Of a stretch of DNA of 64,000 nucleotides, positions 1 through 14,400 are shown piece by piece. Below the pieces are notes generated by a model. The model saw nothing but the letters and a program-made list of their open reading frames with translations, was not told where the DNA came from and made no database searches. A program made the position numbers and the translations under genes. Source of the stretch: Certhia americana (lineage: Eukaryota; Chordata; Aves; Passeriformes; Certhiidae); NCBI GenBank assembly GCA_018697195.1, contig CM031858.1, forward strand, positions 104,939,406-105,003,405, written 5' to 3'. Position 1 is the first letter of the stretch. Each line of letters opens with the position of its first letter.

Positions 1-2607
1 ATTTTATTCCAGGACAATTGAGTCATCCACCACATAGCCAATATATTTGCTAAGAGTTACACAAGTGGCCTTGGAAAAAAAATGGAATATCTAGGCCTTA
101 TGCATCTCAATGAAGGAAGCAGATTGTCATAACAACTTTGAAAATGCCATTCTTTTTCAGTCACAATTAATTTTAGCCCAGCACAGGCACTTCACAGAAC
201 TGAAAACCAGAAATTCAACAATAAAATTGAAGGCGATTGCTAAAAGGTGCAGGTTATGGACTCTCTACCTCTAGCAGGCTGCAACAATCACCACTCTGGG
301 CATGAAAGTACAAAAACCAGAGAAGACAGAAAATGAAGCCCATGAAAATGTCATTCATTCATTGTACATTGTGGAGAATTTGAATAGTATATCTTCAAAG
401 GTAAGCTGTCAATATTACAGGAGGGTCTCAACTAATTAACAAAAAAATAATGGATTGAAAGCACATACTCAAGTGCTTTGCTGAATTGAAGCCTAAATAA
501 TGGTAACAAAATAATCCTGTGTATGTACTGCTTGCTTCTTTTTGAGTGAACAATTTCTTCTGTATCATTCAGAGACCATATGACAGTAGTGCTTGGCTTT
601 TGTGTGGCTTTCCCTAAGCAGCAAGGGCAGAGAGGCCAGCCAGTGGCCTAAAGACCTTACAGGCTAACACTTCCTCCATTTTAGAAGTGGACAATCATGA
701 AGATATTTAATGTGGATCAGTGTTAGTTTCTTTTTATAGGAAGTTTATTTTATGTATATGTGTTACTTACAAAGCATACAACTTGCACATTTGCAAACAT
801 AAAAGTAATACTAAAATTCCTTTGGATTAAAAGAAAAAAAATTGGGTTTCCTTTTCCTTCTTTATTATCTACGGTTGTGTTATCTTTCCCTCATCCATAT
901 CATCTCAGTCTAGAGCCAAGTAATGTTCCTTAAGCGGAAATAAGAGATTCTGCCAAGAATTTCTCAATGTAAAATCCCCTTTTCATATTATCAAGACTCA
1001 TGGAAAATAATTTTTTCTCAGTTGGAGTGTTATCTGCTTTGGCTGAGGAGTGTGTTTTGAAAGAAACAAGGTGTGAAAAAATGTCACTCTCTGTTTCATC
1101 CAGGCTGGTATCATCTGTCATGTGTATTGCTATTATTTATTTAGCTGGACTGAGCAGCAGTTTGTTTTTATTTCATCTCTTTAACTTTTGACTTTGCTTC
1201 TCCAGAAGTCCTTTTGTCTCCCTCTTCATCAGCTTTGTCCTGTGTGAATGGAGCACCAGCATCTGTGGATACCATGGTCTACCCAGTTTTTATTTTGGTT
1301 CTTACAGGTGAAAAAAGGCAAGATGAAACAACGGAAAGGAGAAACACTTTCTGTTCCTGACTTGTAGAAAGGCAGGTCTTGAAAGTGTCTTTAATTTTCA
1401 AGAATATTGCTAGATGGAAAGAGTATTATTCTTTCTGAGTAATAAACTCTCTGCTTATTACAGAATACATTTCATTAGAAGATCACAAAATATGTCTCAA
1501 ACCAAATTAAAATCATTACCTTGTTTTCATGAAACCCTGATTATTGAAGAGATTTATCTGCAGTGACTCAGCATATCTGAGGATCTGAAACTGAGACCAA
1601 GATATTTTTGAAAGATGAGCCTGACCACTGTAGCTAAGAATATTAATTCTTTAAAAGACATTTCAAATATTTTACTTTCTGAAACATTACTCTCGGTTCC
1701 CTTAATGTCACTGAGAGATCTTCCCAGTCAGAGTGAAAGGTAAGGCAGGTGTACTGTACCACAGACAAGTCCACCCCTGACTAGACCAAATGCAAACCCT
1801 GCAGAAATGTGGTGGGGCTGTAGGGAAGGAGGAGTGGATAAGGTTCCTGTTGCTAAATATGGGCTCATCACGCTTATCTTCAAATGCATATTCTGTCTCT
1901 GCGAGGTGGTCTCACAATGATGTGGAGTCCTTCCGTTTGGCTGTACTATAAAGGGACTTCAGGTAGTGTTTGCCACCACTTCTTGTGAATTCTGTGCACT
2001 TGCACCACATGTGTTTTTCTAGCTGAATCATTCCTTCACAAATTAACTTTTAACTTAAAATACATCAAGTATTAATACATCAACTGATGCAGTTAATGTA
2101 ACTTATATGTTCTAAGATAGTTATAGTACCAGATGTTAAGTAGCAGAAGAGAAAATAAACAACAAATAGGGATAGTCTATCATGTAATGATTTGCTCCCA
2201 TTTGTACATGTATCAAGAAATTCAATGTATTGACTGTTTTCACAGGGAAACAGTGTCTTTGTAGATAAACAGTAATGTTTGTCACAACATATTCCTGCAG
2301 AAGGATGATTAATAAATTTATACAAGGTAGATACTTTTGCATAAGTGGATATTATTATATTTACATGTGCAACAAAAAATTAAGAGAATTAAATTTCTTA
2401 GCATAAGAAGTGGATCTTAAATGACTTAAATCGGTTGGTCATGAAACTCTAGGAAACAGAGCAAACAAAAGATGACAGACCTTCACACAAAACACAAGCT
2501 TAGTTTAATGTATGAATATGTGATTTTTATGTGATATGTCATATTTTCTGGTAATAAGCCATTAAGACAATTACAGCAAAAACTCCAGGACCAAACTGAA
2601 ACTTTAA
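1..2607. other. AT-rich non-coding sequence, no gene seen
   Basis: I find no exon, RNA gene or recognisable transposon here. All open frames are below about 85 codons, lack family signatures and overlap one another on both strands, as chance frames do. The sequence is AT-rich with scattered short A and T runs. It may be intronic or intergenic; nothing seen decides between the two. Confidence 0.6.
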
Positions 2608-2638
2608 TTTTTTTTTTTTTTTTTTTCTCCCCACAGTC
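2608..2638 (+). other. Poly-T run followed by a splice-acceptor-like CAG
   Basis: Nineteen T residues at 2608-2626 are followed by a C-rich stretch and a CAG ending at 2636. This is the arrangement of a vertebrate 3' splice site: polypyrimidine tract, then CAG. The next roughly 100 bases are open in one frame, up to a TGA near 2742. I see no matching donor and no recognisable protein, so this is either a cryptic acceptor or simply a homopolymer tract. Confidence 0.3.
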
Positions 2639-2798
2639 TAAAATTATCCACCTTGCATTTCATGGCAAATGAAACAGTTGCTGTCCCACTATTGAACTGC
2701 AGTACTCTGTTTCACAGAGAAGATGCACAAGATTATCAAATATGATGTTCTGTTGTCTGCTAGCTTACTTCCTTGAAACTAAAACACAAAGTGCCTCT

Positions 2799-2814
2799 CC
2801 AAGGAATTCCTTGG
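2799..2814. repeat. 16-bp perfect palindrome
   Basis: The 16 bases centred on GAATTC read identically on both strands (CCAAGG, AATT, CCTTGG). Flanking bases do not extend the symmetry. It may be a chance palindrome; no function can be assigned. Confidence 0.7.
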
Positions 2815-5320
2815 GAATATGATGCTTTATTCCATCTACCAAATAAAATTGTTTTATTTTAATGCTGAAAGTCTATGGAAAATATTCTTCCAGCTGTGGC
2901 ATACTGAAATGTTTGTGGCTTAGAGGCTTGCTCCAAGACCTCTATCAGCAACACTTTTACAAATGTATGTGTTCAGGAAAATATGGCAAAATATTGGTAT
3001 GAATGTTTTACACTGTCTTTGAAAACAATCAGCAAGTCATGTTCATGAATGTTTTCACACAAAAACTTATAGGTGCATGCACTATACATGTGTGTATGTG
3101 TGCATAAATTACAATGCATATATGTAGATACACACATACATAATAAAAAAGCACAGACTGCAGTTTCTGGACACCTGCCACTGGCTTATAGATAATAATA
3201 AACATGATTGACTCCTGCAAAATGTAAACCTAAAAAAATTGGATTTAAGTGTCCTGTCGGTTTGGACATAATATAAGAGTTTTATTTTAGTTTTCATGAA
3301 ATGAGGCCCTCCAAACCTCTATGGTAAAAATAAGAATGATATACGGGTGCTGTATAAATTATGTTATCCAAAGATAATTACAATGGGATTATTAAAAATA
3401 CATTTAATGTTCATTCCTTCATTGAGGTTTCAAGACTTACCACATTAAAAGCAGAAAATATGCAGAGAAAGTATTCCTGAATATCGAGAACATCTTTCTG
3501 TGTGGAGTATAAGTACAGAAATCAGTCTTGATTAATGAGGATTACCTAAATCTTATGAAATATTTATTTGCCATTCTATCTATTTTAGAATTACAGGACA
3601 GCAGTAATCAGTTCAAACCACACAGATAAAATATGAGGAAAATTCTAGAAATCTTAATGCAGAAAGTGCGTTCCTATGTGTCACAGTCTCTGTTACATCA
3701 GTGAAATCAAGTAAAGGGAGTGATTTCAGTTTCTTCCTAGTTCCATAGCAACAGAAGATCAGACATGCCAATATCTATCCTCAACAATATATTCAATTGT
3801 AAAAGACACTTAGACACTTTTAAGTTAAGTTCCTTAAGAATTTTTAGGCTACTTTCCTTAGGAAAGACAGTGTTGCATCATCTGAGAGGCTTAGAAATTC
3901 TTTCCATGAAGAAGAAATTATTCCTATCCCTGTTGGAATTTGTGGCCATAAAATAAATGAGATTTTATCTCATAGCTATAGCAATTTGAAAAACGTTGGC
4001 TGGAATAGGGTGAGATCCAACCTCTTCTGGCTTCATGTGGGCAACTGATAGTGATAGGAAGGAATTTTTTCCATGCAGATGCAGAGGGAAATAAACAAGG
4101 GACATGCAATTGGAATCACACTGCAAGCAAAATAAGTATTGATATCAAGCTGGAAGTCCAAAGTGGGGGTTTATATACAGATATAGACAATTTACATTTC
4201 CAAAGAGCTGAAATGGAAAATTCTCTTTACATTAAATATTCTTATATGCCTCTTTGGAATGAAGAATAGATCCTTTCTTCCAGTAATGTAGTTGAAGTTC
4301 AAGGTTATTTCCCTACATTGAGAATGCATTCATATATCATAGTTAATATACTTAGAAATACTTCACAAATGGTTCAAACTCATCAAAGACATAACAAAAA
4401 TTGGTTATATGAGATTGTATTTCCATATAGGGCTTTGAACCACTCTGTATTTTGGGCTACTTTGCAAAGAAGAAACCACCAGGAGTCTCTTCTCTGAACA
4501 AAATTACTTTACACTGTAGTCACCCTGATTCCTTTCATTTTGATAAAAAACTCCTGAGTGTGTGGATGTGAGACATGATAACAAAAGCACACAGAGCTGA
4601 AAAGCTATTAGGAAGGGTGCATGAATTCAGCCAACTTCCAGCCTTGAAATGATGAGGTTATTATAAATCATATCCTTGAAATACCAAGGTGAAGGGAGAA
4701 ACCTCACATGTCCTTACAACTGCACTCCCTTTACGTCACTTAGACAGTGTATTATACACATGAAGGAGAGGGTAAGTTATGGATAGTTGTTCCCAGTTCC
4801 TATCCTCTTCCACAGACTATGTGCACACAAGAGCAAACATAAAGAATGAAATAATTTCAAGCATCTCTTAGGACTTAGTAACATTAAAGAATTTCAGCGT
4901 CATGAGGTAGCTTGTTGAGTCTCATTGTCCTCTCAGCTTCTCTAGAGATATCCTGAAGCTTTAGATTTATTTATTTTATTCTATTTATTCTAGATAACTG
5001 CTATGCTTATCATAACAGTTATCAAAGTTTTAATTTTCCTATCACTGTTTATTCCCACTCTTTTACCTATGCAAATTTCTTTTCTGATAGCACTCTCAGG
5101 ATTTTTACATTGTGCTGTGGATGACACAGAAGGGAATCTTTTTGGAACTCAGAAATTACATTACTACATGAATGGTAAAATTAGCCAAAACATTGCTGCT
5201 GCACTCTGCAGAATGATGGTACCACAACAGCCTTTCGTAACTCACATTGATATTCAACACTTGCCTCCCATTCCTCTTCTGCTTAAGCAGAAAAATGATT
5301 ACAGTGTTACTCTAATCCTG

Positions 5321-5345
5321 GACAAGACAAGACAAGACATGACAT
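5321..5345 (+). repeat. Short pentanucleotide tandem repeat (GACAA)3(GACAT)2
   Basis: Three GACAA units are followed directly by two GACAT units. The array is too short to be strongly unstable, but it is a composite pentamer array like the larger one near 51.85 kb. Confidence 0.8.
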
Positions 5346-8300
5346 ACTATGGTGGAGGAAATAAACAAGTTAGTCTTGATTCTACTCTAATTACACCAAC
5401 CATCTGAACATGATTTTTCCTTAAAAAAACCCAAAATTCATTCTTACAGGGTAAATTGCCTGTTGTCTATGTAAGCTGCATGGTTAAAGGTGCTTACAGC
5501 CTCTTCCTATGTCTTGTCAATATTCAAATGCATTAAACAGTTCTCTGTCTCTGCATGAAATTTCCCCTGTTGCAGTCTTTGGGTCACACAAACAAAATGC
5601 ATTATGGGCCTCTTTAAATCAGTTTAGGAATTCTCCTCAGTGTTTCGTACCATGCATGGTTTCTTACAATCATCTTTAATCATGGTAACAAAGTATTATT
5701 TTATTCTTCAAGAGAGAGCTCAAATGTGTTTCAAAATTTATACTCATAAATGACAGTAACCTATAAAAAAGCTGTTTAACCCTTTCAAAAGAAAGATTTC
5801 AACATTTCAACAGATAGTTCTGCCACTGTCTCTCAGTTTAGATTAGTATTATTTTGCCGAAATATTGAGATTACAGAAATAGTGCAACTGCAAACCAGAA
5901 TGGTATGAAAAAAGCAGAACTGATTAGAAAATTAGCAGTTTTGAGGTAAAGGATTATCTTACGAGAAAGTACAGTTTCAAAGAAAGAGACTGTAACTACA
6001 AACTGTCATGATAATGTGTGATTTTAATTATATCACTAACATTGATAGATTAACAGATAATGAACAGAAATATCAACGACATCAATATTACTTCAAACAC
6101 AGGCTAAATATTTAATGTATGAATTGAAAAATCAATGCAAAAGTAATATTTCCTAAGCTAAAGACGAAGTGTGTTAAATAGATCTGAATGGCAGAGATTG
6201 GTTAACTCCCTAATTGGAAGAACACACAAGTGAAACTAACCACATAAGTCAAAAAATAAATGAAAGAAAGGCTGTCACAGAGATTAAAGATTTATACAGC
6301 TGTTTCATCCATCTGGTGTTTAACCAAGCAAAGGCTGGTGGAGAGCATATGACTCAGATGCCTATATTGCAGGATAACTGACTGATTAAATGAATTTGTG
6401 CATCCATCAAAGACCATAAGACTTAAAATTAGACTTACCAAAAAAAGCCACACAAAATGTTTTGAGAGCACAGAATTTGTAGATGAGTTGGCACTGATTT
6501 TAAAGGCAGTTTTGGAAGACCACAGAACAAGATACCTTGAGTTTTGGAGTTGCAGCATGTATTAAGTACATAATTATTGAAATCTATAGGGTTTGATGCA
6601 TTACCCCAAAATACTGCACATAAAGAAAATGGGTGACTTTTGAAATGTAAAACTGAAACTAGATTAGGTGAGTTAGACTTACAAATATGAAGCCATGGAG
6701 AAAATTTATTTTCCCACTGGATTTGAACTGGTTATGCATAAAATATCCCATGAATTTTATTCAAGTGAAGAAAAAATAAACTGATGTTAGTACTGCCACT
6801 TGTCAAATCATCTTTACAATCTGCTTAACTATGCACCCAAAATCTCAAGAAAAGCTGTTGACTTAATTGAGATGCTTTTCATATGGCCAAAACATTCTGA
6901 TGTGCTGGTAAGTGAGAAGAAAATCAGTTCCCCACTTCTAAACTTTTCAATGAAAATTCCTGGTGATCTGCAGCACATAGGTCAATAGCCAGTAGTTCCC
7001 TGTTTCCAGGTGAGCACATTTAAGCATGTCTCATTTCCAATAGAGCATACAAAATCTTGGAAAAAGAAACATTCAGTCAATCTTCTCACAGTAGTGAGAT
7101 TGTTTTCATTTAGCTGCAATAAATATCATGTGCATAAATGATCTTGAGATGTTTGCCTCTTGTATTCTCTGCCTTACATGTACTAATGGGGGAACTTCAC
7201 GCACTGAAACATGCAGTGACTGGAATAACAGGCAGAACGTGGTGAACGTGATGAAAGGCAGAGATTTGGGATGATCAAGGTTAGCATGTTGGATATCATC
7301 ATAACAGAACTGTCTAAATTTGCCATGAGAGAAGATGCAGCAAGAAAATTGTAATTAGGTATCCAAAAAAAGATATGCAAATTTTTTCAGTTTTCTGTAA
7401 AATCTCTGTAAGTTTTCTCCCTATCTGTCACGCACTGGTATACTGCAGCAAAGAACATGCCAAACAAAATCTAAACACGCTATCTGAGAGAACGCTGGCT
7501 TAGGTTTTTGCCACATGTTTTCTCTTTGCCTTTTCCTAATAACTATTTTCTTGGGTTTGTCACAACTTTTAACCTCACACAATATCAAAAGCCACAACTT
7601 AAAAATTTTAAATGTGTTAGACTTGATATTATGTGTGTTATTTATTAAATTAACTATGCTAATTTAATTGGGACTGTGTTGGGCCATATAAAACACTGAG
7701 TGTATAAAACATGTCACCCTGTAGAAATTCTGCATCTCCAGTTATGTACAGGCAAGCCACCTGCAATAGTTTAATTATGCTTGCTATTACAGAACTCCCA
7801 AAACACAAACCATGCAAGAATTTAGGGCAAAACCTGGAATCCCTCCTTTTACTACAGGTAAGTCCACTTTGTAAAATACATAGGGCATATGAGTACACCT
7901 ACCTCTAGGCTGTGTGATTTAGGGTGATCTTCCTTCACTTACACATTGTCAGACTGGCCATTTAAGCCCAAGTCAACCACCTTATGGTCAATAAGAAGAC
8001 ATTGGGAACTCAAGAAGGTGGTCTGTCTTACAGGCACCCAGTTTACGGTCACATAAGTAGTACTTTAAGTGGTTATTTCTTTCTGGGGATGTTGAAGAAA
8101 ATGTTGGAAGGCTGCCTCTAAATGTAGACATAAAACTTTGATATCTGCTTTAAATTCCTTTGCCTTTTCCGTGATTGTACTTTCCTGCTGCCTAACACCA
8201 AAGGTGTTGGACTGTTTCTTTTACCCTTTATATGGGGTCAGGATAAAGCCACCTGTGGGACCTTATGTACAGACAATTCTTGCTCAAATTTCTTCTCTAC

Positions 8301-11045
8301 CTGGTATTAAATTCTTGTGCAGGTCATTGCATGATAATGGAGAGCAGCAGAACATGCTGTGTGCAGCCACTCACAAAGGAGGTTTCTGGCTGTCAAACAT
8401 GGTGAGTGTTAAAAATGCCCCCTGGACTTCTGAAGAAAGCAGACAAAAATTTTATTTCTCCCCTTGTGGGGAAAGTGCTGCTGTTCACTCGGTGACACAT
8501 TATAGAGCAGAGGTGATGGATGAACCATGTTATGGACAAGGAAGGCTTGAAGAGGAAATGGGGGACACTTAGCTAGACAATTCACTTTTTTTTCTCCTTT
8601 TGTCTTAAATGACCTTGAATTTTGTACCAATAAGCAAAAGGGATAATATGGATAGGGATCTAGAGTATTTAAAAGATCAAAGTAAATTTGCAAGTGAGAA
8701 AATAATTGAAACTATATAGATTATACTGATTGTAAAGCTTTGGAAATAATAGATTTACTTGCATTACTTCTCTGTGTATTCCTATCCACAATTCTGCTTT
8801 GTCCCAAAAGACAAGTAACAATATCTACCAATGGCATCATCTACTTTAAATACCTTTTTTCTGACAAGACAGATAGCAACCTTTTTGCAGAATATATCCA
8901 AAATACTCTTTCGAGAGCACTTATAGATAAACATGAAAAGATATTTAGAGCACAGGGTGTGCAGGATACATTTGTAAACACACATACATATAAAAATAAG
9001 ATAATTACTAATTTTTCAAAAGTGTAGGGAAGATGGTCTAGAGATATTGGTTTTTCTAATAAGCAGAGGTAAACCATAGAAGGCATGGTTTAACTGGGGA
9101 AGTTTTTAACTAGATTTTGGAATGAAGAAGATACAAAAAAATTTATGGAGATGGATGTGACCCTTTTGCTCTCCTCTATGCCTGATAAGAAGGCAGTAAG
9201 TTACACTTCCAATGGCCAAGATTTTTAGAATTCCTGAAGTGAATGTGTTGACAAAATAATGGTAGAAATGGTTAGCTCATGGAAAGTGGAAACCATAGTT
9301 AGAGAGCACGTGCACGGTATTGTAGGGTTGTTTTTGAGCAGATCTATCTTTCTCTCCTTAAGAAATATTTGGGACATAATGCTTTTTTGCAGTATTTTCA
9401 AGGCTGTATTAATATAAGTTAAACTTTCAGCAGTATCAAGAGCTTTCAAGAGAATGATTTCATGGCACTGATGACCACTCTCACTAGAGACCAACATCTC
9501 ACACATAACACCTGCCTTTTTCATTCCAAAAAATTTGCCCAGCCACTCTCAGTGTGTCTTTGCTCCCAGGGAAAGAATGCAAAATGAGGGCACCTGGGAA
9601 AACTGCCTCATTCTTTTTAGCCTGTTCAAGGTAAAATTAATCAAGGATGAAAAGTTTTAAAGGTGTTCTTTCTCTTTCCCACTGGATTCAGACAGTCAGA
9701 AGAAAATTAAACAAAAGGAGGGAGATGATGAATCAGCCTCAGAATATGAATAATTTGGGGACCAAGGAGCTCCAGACAAAAGAAAACACAATTTTCATTT
9801 TCACAGTTCATCTTTCATTCTTGAATACTCATCACCATCTACTGCCAAGATGCCAAGATTAAAATCTGTTTCTCCATTTGTCATCTCTAATTTCAAGTGA
9901 GTTCAAAGGGATCACTGGTCCCAGACTGAAAGTGCATCATTCTCAGAGCATGAAAAACAACATAAGAGTTTGCAGGGAAGATCAGCCTGAAGTAATTCAT
10001 GAAATGGTGTTTTTCTGACAGTAATGAGCAAGGAAGGAGAGAAAATATATCCTTTCTTCAGGATCTTTTAATGTGTCTTGTTGTTTTATCTATTCAGGAA
10101 TCTTTTCTTGATCAGTTTCATCTCTTTCCTCTTCTATTATAAATGTAAAAATATATTGATACTGCAAAGAGTAATCAAACACTGAGGTAGTCTGAATCTG
10201 GATCCTATTTTTATCATATTTCATGTATGATCTCACAAGGTCTCGTAGGCCATCTTTTCCTTGGTTGTATACTTGTGATAAGAGCTCTTATCTTGTCTGC
10301 TGAGTTTGCAAGGCTAAACTCTCACTTGGCATTATTACCAATAGATCCAGCCTCCCATAGCAGCCTACTTCTATGGAAATTCTGTATTCTATGCTGTAGC
10401 AATGGTGACACCTTTCTTCTAGAAGACCTCAGGAAATTTTGATCCAATGTCTAATATCTACACAGAAAAACTTCTTGTATCATGGATATGATGACCTAAA
10501 TATCAATTATTTGACAGCATGAGGAACAGAGAATTTGCACCCAACTGGCATAGAAAAGCCCAGGGACACAGAAGTTTTCCATATGAAGCGACCAGTGGCA
10601 TAGAAGCAGAAGGAGGAAGGTGAATAAAGCACTGGTTCCTGGCAGGCTGGGGATTGTACTGTCGGCTATCCCTCAAGCCCAGTGTGAGTAGCCAGAGTTT
10701 TCAGTCAAATAAGATAAGAGCAATCTCCAGTTTCTTTGGCCAGCTTTACTACCCCAACTCCATTGCCTCTTTCCCAGGTGGCTAACTGGTTCTAAAACCC
10801 CTGAGTGGTGAACCATTTCAGAGAGTTGAATACAAGCCTCTGTATTTGGAATTCCAGCAAGTCCTTGGAGTTTGTCCATCCATCTGATCCAGAATGGGAT
10901 CTCCCTGTCCAGATTCTCCCTGCCCTGGAACTGACATGGCGCTGAAGGCGTGGATCTGAGAGCATGCCCAACAAACTCAACTGGGATTGTCAGTGTGAAG
11001 CCACATTTAACACTACCAAAAGATTTCTGCCAATGCACACACTTT

Positions 11046-11488
11046 CATAGAATCACAGAATCATAGGATGGGTTCTGTTGGAAGTGACCCTAAATATTAT
11101 CTCATTTCAATCACCCTGCCATAGGCAGGGACACCTTCCACTAGACCAGGTTGCTCAAAGCCCCATCCAACCTGGGCTTGAACACTTTCAAGGATGAGGA
11201 ATCCACAGCTTCTTTGGGCAATCTGTTTCATCACCTGGCCATGCTTGCAGTAAAAAATTCCTTCCTGCTATCTAACCCAAACCTACTCTCTTTCACCTTA
11301 AAGCCATTCCCCTTGTCCTGTCACTACACACCCTTGTAAAAAGTCCCTCTCCAGTTCTCTTGCAGTCCCCTTTAGGTACTGGAAGGTGCTGTAAGATCTC
11401 CCCAGAGCCCTCTCTAGGCTGAAAAACCACAGCTCTCTCACTCCGTCCCCAGAGAAGAGGTGCTCCATTCCTCTCCTCATCATCATAC
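11046..11488 (-). mobile_element. CR1 LINE, 5'-truncated 3' end
   Basis: Read on the minus strand, this is the 3' end of an avian CR1 non-LTR retrotransposon. At the left edge is the reverse complement of the characteristic tail of near-repeats of ATTCTATG. Next come the well-known CR1 blocks that read on the plus strand as 'five-base CCTGC plus AGGGACACCTTCCACTAGACC', 'GGTTGCTCAAAGCCCCATCC', and the block with CATTCCCCTTGTCCTGTCACTACA. About 440 bp are kept and the 5' part, including any reverse transcriptase, is absent, which is the usual state of CR1 copies. The right edge near 11,488 fades into unrelated sequence. CR1 normally leaves no clear target-site duplication and none is seen. The coding frames in this segment are decayed and are not a gene. 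Confidence 0.95.
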
Positions 11489-14400
11489 CAAAATCTATTT
11501 AATATTGAACTTACATCCTGAAATTCTTGCTCAGTAGTGAGGCTTTATAGGAAAGGGTATTTGTGTCTTAAATGATATTAACAGCTACATCTTTCTAATT
11601 TTCTTTTTTTACCATCATTAAAGAAAAATATAGCTTTTGGATTTTGCCTCTTGGTTGGAGGCTAATTACATAAACATACCTCTGTGTATACAGGGCAGAT
11701 TCTAAGTATACATATATATTTAATAAACGTGTAAGAGCAAGTGTAGGTGAGCACATAGATTCATATCCTATGAAAGGTGTAGAAATATGTTCACATATGC
11801 ATGTTTATGTGCACAATACGAAGTGGATTAATGCTTCCTGTCCTACTCAAAGGATAGATATAGATATATAAAATCAGAACAGAAGTGCTTACAACAAAAT
11901 AAAAAGCCAATGGTTTTCAGATTAATGGAGTTGCTGCTAGAAACACTTACAGTCATCAAACATTATTTTTGATTTATTTTCCTCCTCTACCTGCAAAAAC
12001 AGAAGGAAAAGGGTAAATTTTATTTTATTTAACAAATTTGAACCTATACACCGAGTTGCCCTGAAACTTTCCTGTAATTCTGTGTGTGTAAAAAATGCCA
12101 GTATTTTATTTTTATTTTGAAAGAACCAACCATTATTATGTAAAATGCATTAAACAAAGAGCAGCCATTTCTCCTTATTTATTTTGTTTTTCTTAAAGCC
12201 TGGAAAGCATTCTAATGATAAAAACACAAATAAAATAAAAGTAATTTCTGGTATTATGGGGAACAGAAAAATGAACATTTATAATTAAAGGCTCCTGAAA
12301 AGAACTGATTGAAACATTTTTCATGAGATTTCACTGCACCGAGGCCAAACAGTTCACAGAATAAGAGTATAAAGTTGAAAAGGATGCTTTTAACAGGAAA
12401 ATCAGAAATGACCAGAGCAAGAGATTCATATTTTTAGTGTTTCATTGCAAGTTGAGGCTCGGTCAGAGAGAGTTACCTGGAGATGCTCAGCCCTAAGGAA
12501 AGAGGCAAAGGCTCCCAGCCAGGGTCATGGAATTTACTTGACACTCTAATTACTTTGAAAACTCACAAGACAAAAGGGTTTCAAGTTTCATATGTATTTT
12601 CCAGATGTTTTTGAAGAACACATTTGAATCTCAGGGTATTCCAACACAATTCTGTCTCCGTAAAAACACTACAAATGTTCAACTCTGGAATGAAAAGAGA
12701 ATCTGGAAAATCAAACATTGTCATGGAAAGGAACTGTCACCGTCTTTCAGCTTTAAAGCTAAAGTTGTTCTCATCTTTTAAATTTTCAAGATAATTTGAA
12801 ATCCCAATTCTCCTGCAATGAAACATACTCTTTCACTCTCTCCATGTTTACATATCAGTATGCATTATGATGAAATATGCGTCTTTTTTCTGGAGTTTTA
12901 ACAGGATTGCTGATTGATGACTCTTCCTGAAATTTAATGTCTTTATTCTTTAGAATTTTTTTCTTGATTCACTATATGGAAGAAAGAAATCAGGAATTCC
13001 TAATTCCAATAAAGAATAAGTGCTTAATTACCATTGTCTAGGAAATATTGCAGCCCTGTTTGAAACTTTCACAGGGTACCTCAGATATATTCTTAATAAA
13101 AGGATCAGACCTACTTGCCCAAGTTGGAGACTATTACAAAAATAAACAAATAAATGGTCCAAAAACTTGACAATATAAATTAATAACAGGAGCAGCTACC
13201 TGTCCATAAGTCCAAAACATAATAAAGGAACCTAAAAGAATAATGAAATGCACAAAAACTCATTCAAGCCTTCATAAACCTAAGAACAATATACATCTCC
13301 CATTTATCTAAATTAAGAACTCTAAAGACTGTAACAGCTGTTGTGGAGAAACTCTCCTACATTGAAAAAATGATATTTACATAAGGAAAACAATCATTTC
13401 CTCTTGAGTTTATAAGCAGATGATCTGTACAGAGCTCTGTGACAAACCAGAAGACCATCCCACACAATGGAGAGGTAAGGAATGCATTTTGTGGTCTCAT
13501 TTACCAAAGCATTTCAGACACATCTTTGCCTAAAGGAGAAATTTTGTAAACACAAATTCCTGGGAAAAGATAATTGAATCACAGCATGGCAGGAAGAAGG
13601 CATGCCCTAGCAATGGACCAAGGGCAAGGGACTTTTTTTCTGCAAAAATATGAGAATGGCACACCACGGACTCATTGGGAAGATGAGTTATTGAAGATAG
13701 GATTGCCTGTGTGCCGATGTTCCACAGCTGCCATCCAGCATGCAGCTTCAGAGGCAAGCCAGTAATAACACCTACCTTGGACAGCTTGTTGGTGCTTTGT
13801 GTTCTGCTGAAGCGTTGGAACAAGATGGAATATCCTGAGCATAGCAAGTGGACAAGCCAATGCCTCTAGAGATCACACAGCCAAATCACATTTAAGCGGA
13901 TATTGATCTGGCGGAGATGACCCTGTTAGAAGAGGACTATCAGTGGAAATTAAAGAAATTGCTCTGCAGGCAAACTTGACAGGTAGCCCAATTTTTAAGA
14001 TTAAATGTTACTAGTAATTCATCAAAGACTGTTTCAAGGTAGAAGCACTACTTTTCATATTAACTGTCATAATATTGAAAAAAAGGGGGCAGAGGCCAGA
14101 AGTGCATGGAGCAGCCATGTTTCTGGATGTGGAATACAAAGAAACTTCCAGAGAGGTAAAACAAAACAGCTGGCTAGCTAAAACCAACAGACTGGGACAT
14201 GCATGTAGACAAAAACAAAGCTGGCAAGCAGGAGAGTGCTAATATAATTGCTTATTCTTTCCAAAGTTCTCAGGTAGGAAAAATGAATCCCATTTGGGAC
14301 TTCTGGCTTAATGGGCAGAAGCAGAGACTGGAGGGAGATTGCTTTGCCTTAAACCATGTTCAAAAAAGCTGGCTCAATAGCAAGCAGTGCCAGTGCAGGG

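Larger units (their letters stand above)
2639..11045. other. AT-rich non-coding sequence, no gene seen
   Basis: I find no recognisable gene or transposon in these 8.4 kb. The longest open frames are at 8138-8572 (+, 144 codons) and 5003-5407 (+, 134 codons). Neither shows a domain, a family motif or a plausible exon context, and the second contains a short tandem repeat. The part from about 10,500 to 11,040 is less AT-rich than its surroundings and has a 121-codon minus-strand frame (10673-11038) that I do not recognise. It could be an old, decayed repeat. Confidence 0.55.

Noticed and set aside
5003..5407. 134-codon frame with a hydrophobic start resembling a signal peptide
   Set aside because: Hydrophobic stretches are expected from T-rich sequence; no family similarity and a tandem repeat lies inside the frame.
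8138..8572. 144-codon open frame on the plus strand
   Set aside because: No domain or family signature, no conserved-looking exon borders, and length within chance for 64 kb of six-frame sequence.
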